DNA of 64,000 nucleotides from Acidobacteriaceae bacterium (GTDB lineage Bacteria > Acidobacteriota > Terriglobia > Terriglobales > Acidobacteriaceae), in the NCBI GenBank assembly GCA_003134855.1, contig PLCS01000014.1, positions 124,338-188,337 of the forward strand. The letters are read 5' to 3'. A program made the translations under genes and the position numbers. A model generated the notes under the pieces. That model was given only the letters and a program-made list of their open reading frames with translations. It ran no database searches and had not been told where the DNA came from. Of this stretch, positions 38,880-47,939 are shown one piece after another (position 1 is the stretch's first letter; each line of letters starts with the position of its first letter).

Positions 38880-40535
38880 GTGCTTACATTTCGTCTGTGC
38901 GATGTTGACATCGGAGCGGAATGGCGGGCGGCAGGCGACGGCTTCGAATGCGGCGAGAGCTTCATTCGGCCGTTTCGCCACGCCGCGCTGGAAAATGTTG
39001 CCGTCGCAGACGGGAGCCGCATTCTGGTCCTGGTACGGGAGCGATATGCCGGCCGGAGCGGAGCCGAGTTGGCTGCGGGTGTGCAAACCGGCCGGTTTAC
39101 GCCTGTCGATCGCGACCGCTTTGATCGGCTGGCGCAGCAATTGCGAGAGTGGCCGCTGCAATGGCAGATGCTCGTAATCGATGCGCCATCGCAGGCCAAG
39201 CCATGGAATGACGAGAGTGTACTGGCCACGCTCGAGGCCGGGCCTTGGGGCACTGCGCCGGTTTTTTTGGTCGCCGAACACGGGAAACTGTGGGGCGATT
39301 GGGATGCGGCTCGACTTCTGCACCTGCTGCCGCGGACGAGTCTCGATCCGGTACGGGCAGTTCGTTATCTTGCTGAATATGCCAACCCCTACGCGCGAAG
39401 CACGCTGTTTCGCGGCCTCCAGCTTTTGACCGAGCGCTCGCGGGCGGAGTGGGCATGGCAGGCAGGATACGAGACGCTTTCGATCGCCTATCCGGAACCG
39501 TGGTATCGGCCGCGTGCAGGGGAATTGTGCGAAGGGGCAGACCCTGTCGAGGCGTTTGAGACGATTGTGTCGTCGTCCTTGCGCCGTTGGATGAATGTTT
39601 CTGAAGAGCATCTTGGCGTCGAGCTGAGTGGTGGTCTGGACTCAGCCATCGTTGCGTCGAGCGCCGCGGCGCTGTGCAAGAGACCGCTGCGTAGTTATGG
39701 CATCGCATTGATGGGTGATAGCCGTGAGGATCAGCCGGAGCGCAGAGCCGAGCTTACGCGGCGGTTCGGCCTGATCGATACCGAGGTTCCCATCGCGTCC
39801 TACTTGCCTCTTGCGCCCGGCAGTTGCCGCCTGGATGGACGTGCGCCCGTGTTGCCGTGGGAGGAGGGATACTACGAGGTCTTCTGGGAACTGCTTGGCG
39901 ACGCATCGACGCATGGTACTGAGATCCTGCTGACCGGCTTCGGCGGCGACGAGTTATGCGGTCTGCGTCCCTCCGAACTCCGGGCGATCCGTGGGGAATC
40001 TGCTGCGGTGGCTGTGCCGGATGAGGCTTCGGAGAGTGGTCCGTCCTTTCTCACGCCCAGCGCTAGGGCGACCCTGTTAGAAGAGCTGGACCTGCCCCCT
40101 CGCGCGCCTTGCAGCGATTCAGCCGTGGAGTGCGCCGCGCTCAGTGCCGCTCGATATATGCGCCGCGGGATTTGGCCGGTCCATCCGCTTTGCACGCCAG
40201 AGCTGGTGCACTTCTGCGCGCACCTGCCTGCCGAGTGGCGATACAGACGCAGGATAGAACGAGAGTTGCTCACGCGGCGAGGCTGTTCCGATCGCGTGAT
40301 ACACCCGCGCGAACGGGATGATTTCTCCTGGGCCCTGGCTGCGACCTTGCGCGGTCCAGCCCGGCCTCTGGTGGAGCGGCTCTTTACGGAATCGGCTCTG
40401 CACGAGTTGGAAATCGTCGACGCTGGCCGGTTGATGTCTGCCTACAACGCATGGTGCGATCGAGGGCCGCTGGAGGAGGCGGTTCAATATTTTGCCGCGG
40501 CTGTGACGGAGCTATGCTTGCGACCAATGCGCTGA
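38880..40535 (+). CDS. Asparagine-synthetase-like ATP-dependent enzyme, no glutaminase Cys
   Basis: 551 residues from GTG 38880 (TGAGG 6 bases before). The C-terminal half is an asparagine synthase/ATP pyrophosphatase domain: PP-loop ELSGGLDSAIVASS at ~248-260 and the TGFGGDELCG motif at ~352-361. The N-terminal ~200 residues resemble the glutaminase-fold domain of AsnB homologues, but there is no catalytic Cys at position 2 (sequence begins MLTFRL), so glutamine cannot be the amide donor through the normal route. The same loss is known in lasso-peptide cyclases and beta-lactam synthetases, which adenylate a carboxylate and let an internal amine attack. It lies 31 bases after the repeat peptide gene, so Asp/Glu side chains in that peptide are the natural candidate substrates. 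No lasso B1/B2 leader peptidase gene is nearby. Confidence 0.85.
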   Translation: MLTFRLCDVDIGAEWRAAGDGFECGESFIRPFRHAALENVAVADGSRILVLVRERYAGRSGAELAAGVQTGRFTPVDRDRFDRLAQQLREWPLQWQMLVIDAPSQAKPWNDESVLATLEAGPWGTAPVFLVAEHGKLWGDWDAARLLHLLPRTSLDPVRAVRYLAEYANPYARSTLFRGLQLLTERSRAEWAWQAGYETLSIAYPEPWYRPRAGELCEGADPVEAFETIVSSSLRRWMNVSEEHLGVELSGGLDSAIVASSAAALCKRPLRSYGIALMGDSREDQPERRAELTRRFGLIDTEVPIASYLPLAPGSCRLDGRAPVLPWEEGYYEVFWELLGDASTHGTEILLTGFGGDELCGLRPSELRAIRGESAAVAVPDEASESGPSFLTPSARATLLEELDLPPRAPCSDSAVECAALSAARYMRRGIWPVHPLCTPELVHFCAHLPAEWRYRRRIERELLTRRGCSDRVIHPRERDDFSWALAATLRGPARPLVERLFTESALHELEIVDAGRLMSAYNAWCDRGPLEEAVQYFAAAVTELCLRPMR

Positions 40536-40578
40536 ACGGGGGCGCGCACAGGGCCGGAATCCTAGACGCGTTGGAACT

Positions 40579-40758
40579 CTAGCTCCTTCCCTGTTTCTGG
40601 GTCCGGCCTTTGTTTCCAGGTTGTTTGACCGCCCGTTTGATTCCGAGGTGCTTCAACCAATCCCGATTCTGATTGAGAGACCTCGCATTTTTCCGATTCT
40701 GCGGACAACTTTTCTCACTTGGCTCTGACTTTGTAGATTGCGGCTCGTCGCTTAGCAT
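40579..40758 (-). CDS. Possible small basic protein, 59 residues
   Basis: ATG at 40758 with GGGAG 7 bases upstream and TAG at 40579. The product is very hydrophilic and basic (contains CPQNRKNARSLNQNRDW, KHLGIKRAVKQPGNKGRTQK) with one Cys. No family recognised. It lies in the 292-base gap between the synthetase-like gene and recN, on the opposite strand to the former. Good initiation signal but no conservation evidence. Confidence 0.4.
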   Translation of the reverse strand: MLSDEPQSTKSEPSEKSCPQNRKNARSLNQNRDWLKHLGIKRAVKQPGNKGRTQKQGRS

Positions 40759-40827
40759 TGGTAGCTCCCTGAGACAACTTGGAGCATCATTCCGTATGGA
40801 TTTCCATAGAAAAAAGGATTCGCATCA

Positions 40828-42510
40828 CTAGCGACTTGCTGCGATCATCTGGGCGGCGTGTTGGAGGCTCGTTTCGGTGACGGTTGCGCCGGAGACCATT
40901 CTTGCTACTTCGTGGGTGCGGGCCTGGTCGTCGAGGGGGGTCACCTTGATCTTGGTGCGGCCTTCGGATTCGCGCTTGTCGATGAGGAAGTGCTGGTCGG
41001 CGAAGGCGGCGATCTGGGGCAGGTGAGTTACGCAGAGGACCTGCTGGCCGCGGCTCAGGGATTTGAGCTTTTGGCCGACGGCCTCCGCGGCGCGTCCGCC
41101 GATGCCAATGTCGATCTCGTCAAAAACCAGTGTCCGTGGAGTGGGGGCTTTCTTTTTCGGTTTGGCCGCACCCTCTTCGACGGTGACCTTGAGAGCCAGC
41201 ATCACGCGGGACATTTCGCCGCCGGAGGCGATCTGATCGAGAGGCTTGAGAGGTTCGCCGGGGTTGGTGGCGATGCGGTATTCCACGGTGTCCCAGCCGG
41301 TTGAGGTCCAGTGGGATTGTTCTTCGTTGGCAGTGACGGCAACTTCAAAGTGGACCTTCATGGCGAGGGAGTTGATTTGGGCTTCGGCCAGCTTGGCCAG
41401 CTTGGCGGCGGCGGCGCGGCGCTCGGCGCTCAGGGCGCTGGCGGCGGAGCGATAGGCGGCGGAGGCGGCGTCCAGTTCGGCGCGCAGTGTTTTGAGAATT
41501 TCGTCGCGGTCTTCGACTTCGGCTAATTTGCGGGCTACCGCTTCCGCGAAGGCGATGACTTCTGCAATGGTCTTGCCGTACTTGCGCTTGAGGCGGTCGA
41601 GGAGGGCGAGGCGGTCTTCGATCTCGGCGAGGCGCTCGGGCGAGGCGTTGATGGCATCGGCGTAGTCGCGCAGGCTGGCGGCGATGTCTCCTATAGTGGC
41701 GCGGGTGGAGGCAAGCTGCAGCGCGGGTTCGATGAAGCGGGGGTCGTAGCGGGACAGCTCCTCGACGTTGCGCAGGGCGGCGCGCAGAGCGGCCTCGGCG
41801 GAGCTGCCGCCTTCGTAGAGCTGGTCGAAGGCGCTCATCGCGGCGGCGTAGAGCTTTTCGGCGTTGGCCAGGACGCGCTTTTCGGTTTCCAGGGCCTCAT
41901 CTTCGCCGGCGGCGAGATGGGCGGCAGCAATCTCCTTGCTCTGGTAGCTCCACAGATCGACCATGCGCAGGCGGTCCTGCTCGCCCTGGAGGAGGTCGTC
42001 GAGCCTGGTTTGAGCGGCGCGCCAGCGGGCGTGAGCTTCGGCGACTGTTTCAGTGGAAAGGCCGCCGAAGCGGTCGAGTAGGGCGCGCTGCTGGGATTGG
42101 TCGAAGCTGCTGAGGCTCTCGCTCTGGGCGTGGACCAGGGCCAGTTCGGGGGCGAGCTGGCGGAGGACGGCGACGGTGGCCGGCTGGTTGTTGACGAAGA
42201 CGCGGCCTTTACCGGTGGAGAGAATCTCGCGGCGCAGGATGACCTCGCTGCCGCCGGAGTCGATGCCGTTCTCTTCGAGGATGGATTCGGCGTTCGATGT
42301 GGACTCGAAGACACAGGCCACGACGGCCTTGTCGGCGCCGTGGCGAACCAACTCGACCGAGCTTTTGCCCCCCATGAGGAGGGCGAGCGCATCGACGAGG
42401 ATGGACTTGCCCGCGCCGGTTTCGCCGGTGAGCAGGTTGAGTCCGGGGCCGAAGGAGGCGATGGCGTGATCGATGACGGCGTAGTTGTCAGCGCGCAGTT
42501 CGACGAGCAT
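40828..42510 (-). CDS. recN: DNA repair protein RecN
   Basis: 560 residues, SMC-like. Walker A GETGAGKSILVDAL near residue 30, a long Ala/Glu/Arg-rich coiled-coil middle, and the C-terminal ABC part with ASGGEMSRVMLALK signature, VFDEIDIGIGG Walker B and VTHLPQIAAFADQH. RecN acts early in double-strand break repair, holding DNA ends with RecA. ATG at 42510. Starts about 100 bases from the next gene; monocistronic. Confidence 0.95.
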   Translation of the reverse strand: MLVELRADNYAVIDHAIASFGPGLNLLTGETGAGKSILVDALALLMGGKSSVELVRHGADKAVVACVFESTSNAESILEENGIDSGGSEVILRREILSTGKGRVFVNNQPATVAVLRQLAPELALVHAQSESLSSFDQSQQRALLDRFGGLSTETVAEAHARWRAAQTRLDDLLQGEQDRLRMVDLWSYQSKEIAAAHLAAGEDEALETEKRVLANAEKLYAAAMSAFDQLYEGGSSAEAALRAALRNVEELSRYDPRFIEPALQLASTRATIGDIAASLRDYADAINASPERLAEIEDRLALLDRLKRKYGKTIAEVIAFAEAVARKLAEVEDRDEILKTLRAELDAASAAYRSAASALSAERRAAAAKLAKLAEAQINSLAMKVHFEVAVTANEEQSHWTSTGWDTVEYRIATNPGEPLKPLDQIASGGEMSRVMLALKVTVEEGAAKPKKKAPTPRTLVFDEIDIGIGGRAAEAVGQKLKSLSRGQQVLCVTHLPQIAAFADQHFLIDKRESEGRTKIKVTPLDDQARTHEVARMVSGATVTETSLQHAAQMIAASR

Positions 42511-42630
42511 GGTGGCTTCAATCTCCTAAAAACAAATATAAACAAAGGCAACCGCAGATCCTTCGACTCCGTTTGGCCCAAAAAACGAGCCAAACTCCGC
42601 TCAGGATGACAGAGAGAAATTCTCTCAAGC

Positions 42631-43131
42631 TTAATCCTCAGATTCGGTGAATCGGCTCTTGATCTTCTTTGCCATCCATGAGCCTTGCCATATGCCTGCA
42701 CCGGCTAATATGAGCCAGCCAAATAGATCCCACAATGATTCCTTGCGGCCTTCGTGGGTTACCCAGGATGGCAGAAGAGGACTGATGTGAAACCACAGAG
42801 AGACTCCTGAAATGATTAGCGTAAGGATGAAAATGTGCGGAATCAATAGCTTGGCAGCACATAGAGGAACCCGTGTGTCTCCGAAAAAATCGTCCGCATC
42901 TCGCAAAACTGATCCGAAAGCGAAGAAAAACACGTAGACCGTATATCCGCCACCGATTGCGATTTGCCATCTCCATGGATTACCGCTAAACAGGATAATC
43001 AGTATGCCGAAAGCCAGCCCGGCCGGGAAGTGTGCCCAGCGATAAAGCCCTGACGACGGTGTATTCTCGTCATCTGTTAGGGGCGCGGCAACCTCCGTGT
43101 TTTTCTCTGCGACATTTAAGTCCTCAAACAT
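42631..43131 (-). CDS. Hypothetical membrane protein
   Basis: 166 residues, four predicted membrane helices (AGLAFGILIILFSG, IGGGYTVYVFFFAFGS, IPHIFILTLIISGVSLWF, DLFGWLILAGAGIW) after a ~35-residue acidic soluble N-terminus. No domain recognised. Slightly AT-richer than neighbours. It lies between recN and the tol operon with no evident partner. Confidence 0.65.
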   Translation of the reverse strand: MFEDLNVAEKNTEVAAPLTDDENTPSSGLYRWAHFPAGLAFGILIILFSGNPWRWQIAIGGGYTVYVFFFAFGSVLRDADDFFGDTRVPLCAAKLLIPHIFILTLIISGVSLWFHISPLLPSWVTHEGRKESLWDLFGWLILAGAGIWQGSWMAKKIKSRFTESED

Positions 43132-43169
43132 CTTCTCACCTACCTTTTATATTTTGTGGTTTGTCGTAT

Positions 43170-43195
43170 CCCAGGTCCGAAAATCCGGACCTGGG
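43170..43195. repeat. Palindromic repeat, family B
   Basis: CCCAGGTCCG-AAAATC-CGGACCTGGG, perfect 10-bp stem upstream of the membrane protein gene. Its loop matches the decayed copy at 37972. Confidence 0.8.
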
Positions 43196-43415
43196 ACACC
43201 CAGCATTTACTTTTCGAGCGCAAAAAACGCAACAGGAATACGAGCGCAGCATAGCATGAAGGGCGGCCTGCGCGGCTGGGCGAGGAGGGCGAAACCGGGC
43301 GGGGGGACCAGATCGATCACTTGGGAGGGGGTCACGGCGTCTGATACGGTAAAGACTGAGGTGAACGCCGATTTTGATTGCAGCTTTCGTCTTACAACTG
43401 CCGGTGAATGGTGAC

Positions 43416-44169
43416 ATGACCCAGGGGACGCCGGTTGCTCAGGCTTCCAGCGCGCTGGTCGAGATGGTGATGAACAGCGGGGCGGTGGCACAGGGCGTGC
43501 TGGTGGTGCTGTTTGTGGCCAGCCTGTATTCGTGGACGGTAATTCTGGGCAAGATCTCCTCCTTCCGCAAGGCGACCCAGGCGAGCCAGAAGTTTTTGCG
43601 CGCCTTTCGCAAGGCGACACGCTTGCAGGAGATGGCCCAACTGGCCGTGGAGTGCAAGGCCAGCCCGCTGGCGCAGGTCTTTAATGACGTGTACGAGACC
43701 TACAAGCGGCAGACGGGCGGCGCAGGCCCGCCGCGCAACCTGACGCCGCTGGAGCGGTCGTCGCAGACGGCGGCCAGCGAGGCGGTGACCGCGCTGGAGC
43801 AGCGGATGCCGTGGCTGGCAACGATTGCGGCGGTCAGTCCCTTCGTGGGCCTCTTCGGCACGGTGATGGGCATTGTGGACGCCTTTCATGGGCTGGGCAC
43901 GGTGGGCGCGGCGACGCTGCGGGCGGTGGCGCCAGGCATCTCCGAGGCGCTGATTACCACAGCGGCGGGGTTGTTTGTGGCAGTGCCGGCGCTGGTGGCT
44001 TACAACATGTTCACGGCGCGGATCAGGGGCTTCGCTTCGGGCTGCGACGACTTTTGCCGCGAGTTGCTGAATTCGCTGGAAGAGATTCCGGTGCGTCCGG
44101 CGGTTGTGCCGCGCGCAGCTAGCCCCGCCGTGCCCGAAGCCGGCCGGGAGGCCACCCGGGAGGTGGACC

Positions 44170-44186
<17 letters not shown>
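43416..44186 (+). CDS. tolQ: ExbB/TolQ proton channel protein
   Basis: 256 residues from ATG 43416 (MTQGTPVAQASSALVEMVMN); a TTG start 14 codons earlier is possible, neither has a strong ribosome site. Three membrane helices in MotA/TolQ/ExbB layout: GVLVVLFVASLYSWTVILG, LATIAAVSPFVGLFGTVMGIVDAF and ALITTAAGLFVAVPALVAYNMF. It forms the stator channel with ExbD/TolR. The C-terminal ~20 residues (EAGREATREVDRGLFK) are encoded by family C palindromes that also supply the ribosome site of the next gene. First gene of the Tol-Pal operon. Confidence 0.92.
44139..44172. repeat. Family C palindromes at the tolQ/tolR junction
   Basis: GGCC-GGGA-GGCC and CCACC-CGGGA-GGTGG are adjacent; GCCGGCCGGGAGGCC is identical to part of the copy at 12702. 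The second hairpin contains GGGAGG, the ribosome site of the downstream GTG start. Confidence 0.65.
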
Positions 44187-44601
<415 letters not shown>

Positions 44602-44623
44602 CCGAGGAGTTCTCAGGCAAGCC

Positions 44624-45421
44624 ATGGATATTCTGCTGAGAGGCGGCGAGCAACTGGAGCGGGGACTGGCACCGGAGCCGATGATGGCCCCGGCGGCGGG
44701 ATCGCTGTTGCTGCACGGCGGACTGGCCGCGCTCTTGCTGGCCTATGGCTTTCTTGGCGGGATCTTTCATCACAATCAGTGGGGCAGCGAGGCCGGCGGC
44801 GGAGCAATTCAGGTGAAGCTGGTCAGCAGCGTCCTGCCCTTGCCCTCCGATCAGCCGCCAAATGACAATGTCCTTGCGACCGATACGCCCAGCCAGGCGC
44901 CGGCCGAGCCCGCCGCCAAAGAGAAGCAGGCGGCGGACACAACCGCAATCGAGATTGCCGGCAAGCAGGTCAAGCCGAAACCGCAGACCGTGGCACTAGT
45001 GCCGCAGAGCCAGGTTACCCCCCAGCAGAACAACAAGGCGCAGTACGGCGAGCAGGCGGGATCGTCGATCGCCCGCGCCACGCAGGCGCCGACACCCGTC
45101 ACCATCGGGCATACCGCAATCGGCGACGCCGATTTCGGCAGCCGTTTCGGCTGGTACGTGAGCAACATGAACCAGGCCATCACCACCAATTGGTACCACC
45201 AGGAGGTAAACTCCTCCACGCCAAAGGGCGCGCGCGTTTATCTTGTTTTCACCATTCACCGCGACGGAGCAGCTTCAGATATGAAGTTCGCCCAGGGCAG
45301 TGGCAGCCCGACGCTGGACCGCTCATGCCTGCGCGCCTTGCAGCGGGTTGACTCCTTTGGCGCGCTTCCTGCGGCTTATCTGCCCAGTTCGCTGAATGTC
45401 TCTTATTATTGTGAGTATTGA
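44624..45421 (+). CDS. tolA: TonB/TolA-like energy transducer
   Basis: 265 residues from ATG 44624. One membrane helix (SLLLHGGLAALLLAYGFLGG), a Pro/Ala/Lys-rich periplasmic spacer (~75-170) and a C-terminal TonB/TolA fold (YLVFTIHRDGAASDMKFAQGSG). Position between tolR and tolB says it does the TolA job: carrying PMF energy to Pal at the outer membrane. Lacks the long coiled coil of E. coli TolA, as is usual outside Proteobacteria. Confidence 0.85.
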   Translation: MDILLRGGEQLERGLAPEPMMAPAAGSLLLHGGLAALLLAYGFLGGIFHHNQWGSEAGGGAIQVKLVSSVLPLPSDQPPNDNVLATDTPSQAPAEPAAKEKQAADTTAIEIAGKQVKPKPQTVALVPQSQVTPQQNNKAQYGEQAGSSIARATQAPTPVTIGHTAIGDADFGSRFGWYVSNMNQAITTNWYHQEVNSSTPKGARVYLVFTIHRDGAASDMKFAQGSGSPTLDRSCLRALQRVDSFGALPAAYLPSSLNVSYYCEY

Positions 45422-45491
45422 TTGTGCGCTTGGTCTTCCGAGCGCTGACGCTCCTCGAACGTCTAACTATTATCAGGAAGGATTGCTCAGC

Positions 45492-46838
45492 ATGAAGGCA
45501 TACTCCCGGATCTCCCTCCTCACGGCGTTGGCTCTGGTTTCCTTTCTTGTTCCCAAATTGAACGCGCAGGACTGGGTCCGCACCGGCACCAACCTGGGCA
45601 ACGACCGCATCCGCATTGCCGCCGCGGACGTCAAGCCAGTGGGCGACGATCCCCAGACGCCGGCCTTGAAGACGGCTTTTGACTTCACGCTCTACGGCGA
45701 TCTGGCCGGCGCGGGCATCTTCGACCTGGTCTCGAAGAGCCTGGCTCCGCAGGCCGCGCCGGGGTCTCCGCAGGAGATCATCCTGCCGCAATGGTCGGCA
45801 GCGCCCTGCAACGCGGCGATGGTGGCCTTTGGCGCGCTTTCGGTCGCCAAGGGACGGCTGGTTGTCTACGGCTGGCTGGACGACGCACGCAACACCGAGA
45901 ACCCCCAGGTGCTGGGCAAGCAGTACAACGAAGAGGCCAGCCTGGACGCGGCGCGGACAATCGCGCATCGCTTTGCCGATGAGATCATTCTGCGGCTGGG
46001 CGGCGGCATCAACGGCATTGCCGAAACGAAGATTTATTTTGTCAGCTCGCGCAGCGGAACCAAAGAGATTTGGGCGATGGACTACGACGGGCAGAACCAG
46101 CACGCGGTCACGCACCTGGGCACCATTTCGATGTCGCCGCGCATCTCGCCCGACAACACGCGGATTGCTTTCGCTTCGCTGGGCGGCGACGGATGGGCGA
46201 TCCGGATGTACTCCCTGGAGATTGGACGGCTGGTAAGCTTTCCCGCCGGCGTGGCCGGGGGCCTCAACCAGTCTCCGGCTTGGTCGGCCGATGAAAAGAA
46301 GATCGCCTTCGCGTCCTCACGCTCGGGCGGCTCCGAGATCTGGGCCGCGGACGCGAACGGGACGAATCTGCGCCAGTTGACCAACTTCGCCGGGCCGGAT
46401 TCCTCGCCTACCTGGAATCCGCGCACTAACACGCAACTGGCGTGGGTGAGCGGGCGCACGGGCCTGCCGCAGATCTACACCATGGATGAGGACGGCGCGA
46501 GCGTGCAGCGGCTGACCGACTCGGGCTATGCCATCTCGCCCTCCTGGTCGCCCAGCGGATTGTTTCTGACCTTCAGTTGGAACCGCAAGTACGGCCCCGG
46601 CGCGCCAGGCGGGCAGGACATCTACGTGATGGACATCTCCAGCAAGCGCTGGCTGCAACTGACCCACGACGCGGGCAGCAACGACTTCCCCTCCTGGGCG
46701 CCGGACACACGCCACATCGTCTTCGAGCGGACCATCGGCAAGCGCACCGATCTATGGTCGATGCTGGCCGACGGCACCGAGCAGCATCAACTGACCCAGA
46801 CGGGTAACAACTTCATGCCCAACTGGAGCTGGAAGTGA
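45492..46838 (+). CDS. tolB: Tol-Pal system beta-propeller TolB
   Basis: 448 residues from ATG 45492 (MKAYSRISLLTALALVSFLV). Signal peptide ends at LNAQD. An N-terminal alpha/beta domain with YGDLAGAGIFDLVS is followed by five or more WD40-like blades (KIYFVSSRSGTKEIWAMDYDG, SPAWSADEKKIAFASSRSGGSEIW, in parts). TolB binds Pal and outer-membrane proteins and is needed for envelope constriction at division. Confidence 0.94.
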   Translation: MKAYSRISLLTALALVSFLVPKLNAQDWVRTGTNLGNDRIRIAAADVKPVGDDPQTPALKTAFDFTLYGDLAGAGIFDLVSKSLAPQAAPGSPQEIILPQWSAAPCNAAMVAFGALSVAKGRLVVYGWLDDARNTENPQVLGKQYNEEASLDAARTIAHRFADEIILRLGGGINGIAETKIYFVSSRSGTKEIWAMDYDGQNQHAVTHLGTISMSPRISPDNTRIAFASLGGDGWAIRMYSLEIGRLVSFPAGVAGGLNQSPAWSADEKKIAFASSRSGGSEIWAADANGTNLRQLTNFAGPDSSPTWNPRTNTQLAWVSGRTGLPQIYTMDEDGASVQRLTDSGYAISPSWSPSGLFLTFSWNRKYGPGAPGGQDIYVMDISSKRWLQLTHDAGSNDFPSWAPDTRHIVFERTIGKRTDLWSMLADGTEQHQLTQTGNNFMPNWSWK

Positions 46839-47001
46839 ATCACGTTGCGGGATGCCGGAAGCGGCGTCTCGGGCGGGATAGAAGACTTGGGTTTTCTGGA
46901 CTATGATGTGTACGTTGCTGAAATCCCTGAGTGGCTTGCTCAGAAGGATTTTGGCGAATCGCTCTTCAACTCGTGTTCGATTCTACAGAAGGAGTAATCC
47001 A

Positions 47002-47757
47002 TTGAACAGACTTCATCGCATTTTGACGCCTCTCGTTCTGCTTGTCGCCATCGCCTCAGTAGCCGGTTGCGGCAATAAGCCGAAGTCGGTTCCCGCGACG
47101 GAAACCGCTCCGGCGGCGGCTCCCGCGCCCGTACCCATCGCGCAGATCACCGCGACACCTACATTGATCTCGGCGGGAGACGAGGTCCAGCTCAGTTGGC
47201 GCACGACGGATGCCACCTCGGTCTCCATCGACGGCATCGGCGACGTGCCCACCTCGGGCGTGAAGACCGTATCTCCCTCGGTTTCGACCAGCTACCACTT
47301 GGTGGCGAAGGGCGGGGGCGGCACAACCGACGCCTCCGCGCGGGTGACCGTCAACGCAGCCGCCGTTTCTGCCCCGGCCGTGGTGGTGCCCACCAGGAAC
47401 CTGAGCGCGGAAGAAGAGTTCAAGGGCAGCGTCCAGGACATCTTCTTCGACTATGACACGTACGACGTCCGCGCCGATGCGCAGGCCGCACTCTCGCGCG
47501 ATGCCTCTTACCTGGTAAGCCATCCGGCCGCGAAGATCGTGATTGGCGGCTACTGCGACGAGCGCGGCTCCAACGAATATAACCTGGCGCTGGGCCAGAA
47601 CCGGGCCGATGCAACCAAGAAGGCTCTGGTTACCGCCGGTGTGGCGGCCAACCGCATCCGCGTTATCAGCTACGGCAAGGAAAAGCCCTTCTGCTCTGAG
47701 TCGACCGAGGAATGCTGGCAACAGAACCGCCGCGGCGGATTCACAATCGACAAGTAG
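47002..47757 (+). CDS. pal: Peptidoglycan-associated lipoprotein Pal with an extra Ig-like domain
   Basis: I use TTG 47002 (MNRLHRILTPLVLLVAIASV) since GAAGGAG lies 7 bases ahead; it gives a signal peptide with a VAGC lipobox. Residues ~50-125 are an Ig-like or 'PKD-like' beta domain (TATPTLISAGDEVQLSWRTT) not present in E. coli Pal. Residues ~145-251 are the OmpA-like domain (IFFDYDTYDVRADAQAAL, GYCDERGSNEYNLALGQNRA, in parts) that binds peptidoglycan. Anchors the outer membrane and pairs with TolB. Confidence 0.93.
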   Translation: MNRLHRILTPLVLLVAIASVAGCGNKPKSVPATETAPAAAPAPVPIAQITATPTLISAGDEVQLSWRTTDATSVSIDGIGDVPTSGVKTVSPSVSTSYHLVAKGGGGTTDASARVTVNAAAVSAPAVVVPTRNLSAEEEFKGSVQDIFFDYDTYDVRADAQAALSRDASYLVSHPAAKIVIGGYCDERGSNEYNLALGQNRADATKKALVTAGVAANRIRVISYGKEKPFCSESTEECWQQNRRGGFTIDK

Positions 47758-47783
47758 TGAACGGCGGACAGTGATCAGTGAAG

Positions 47784-47815
47784 CGCCTCGGCTCTCCGCA
47801 TTGAGAGTCGAGGCG
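47784..47815 (+). terminator. Hairpin after pal
   Basis: CGCCTCG-GCTCTC and GAGAGT-CGAGGCG form a 13-bp stem with one mismatch, 27 bases after the pal stop. A T-poor tail makes intrinsic termination uncertain; it may modulate readthrough to ybgF. Confidence 0.4.
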
Positions 47816-47939
47816 TTGTGCGCTGCGGTCCCGGATCAAGCCGGAGAGTTAAAATAAGGCAATCAGTTCTTTGTGGCCGGTTGAGTTCTTCACGGATCGC
47901 TGTCCACTGACCACTGTCCACTTTCTTTATAGGTGAAAC

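Noticed and set aside
38880-40535. Standard asparagine synthetase asnB
   Set aside because: No N-terminal catalytic Cys and an atypical N-terminal half; context with a repeat peptide does not suit amino-acid synthesis.
38450-40535. Ordinary lasso-peptide cluster
   Set aside because: No RRE/leader-peptidase (B1/B2) or ABC exporter next to it, and cores are short repeats without a lasso-type ring and tail pattern.
40536-40578. tRNA fragment near GAATCCTAGACGCG
   Set aside because: No cloverleaf could be drawn; similarity to a T-arm is only a few bases.
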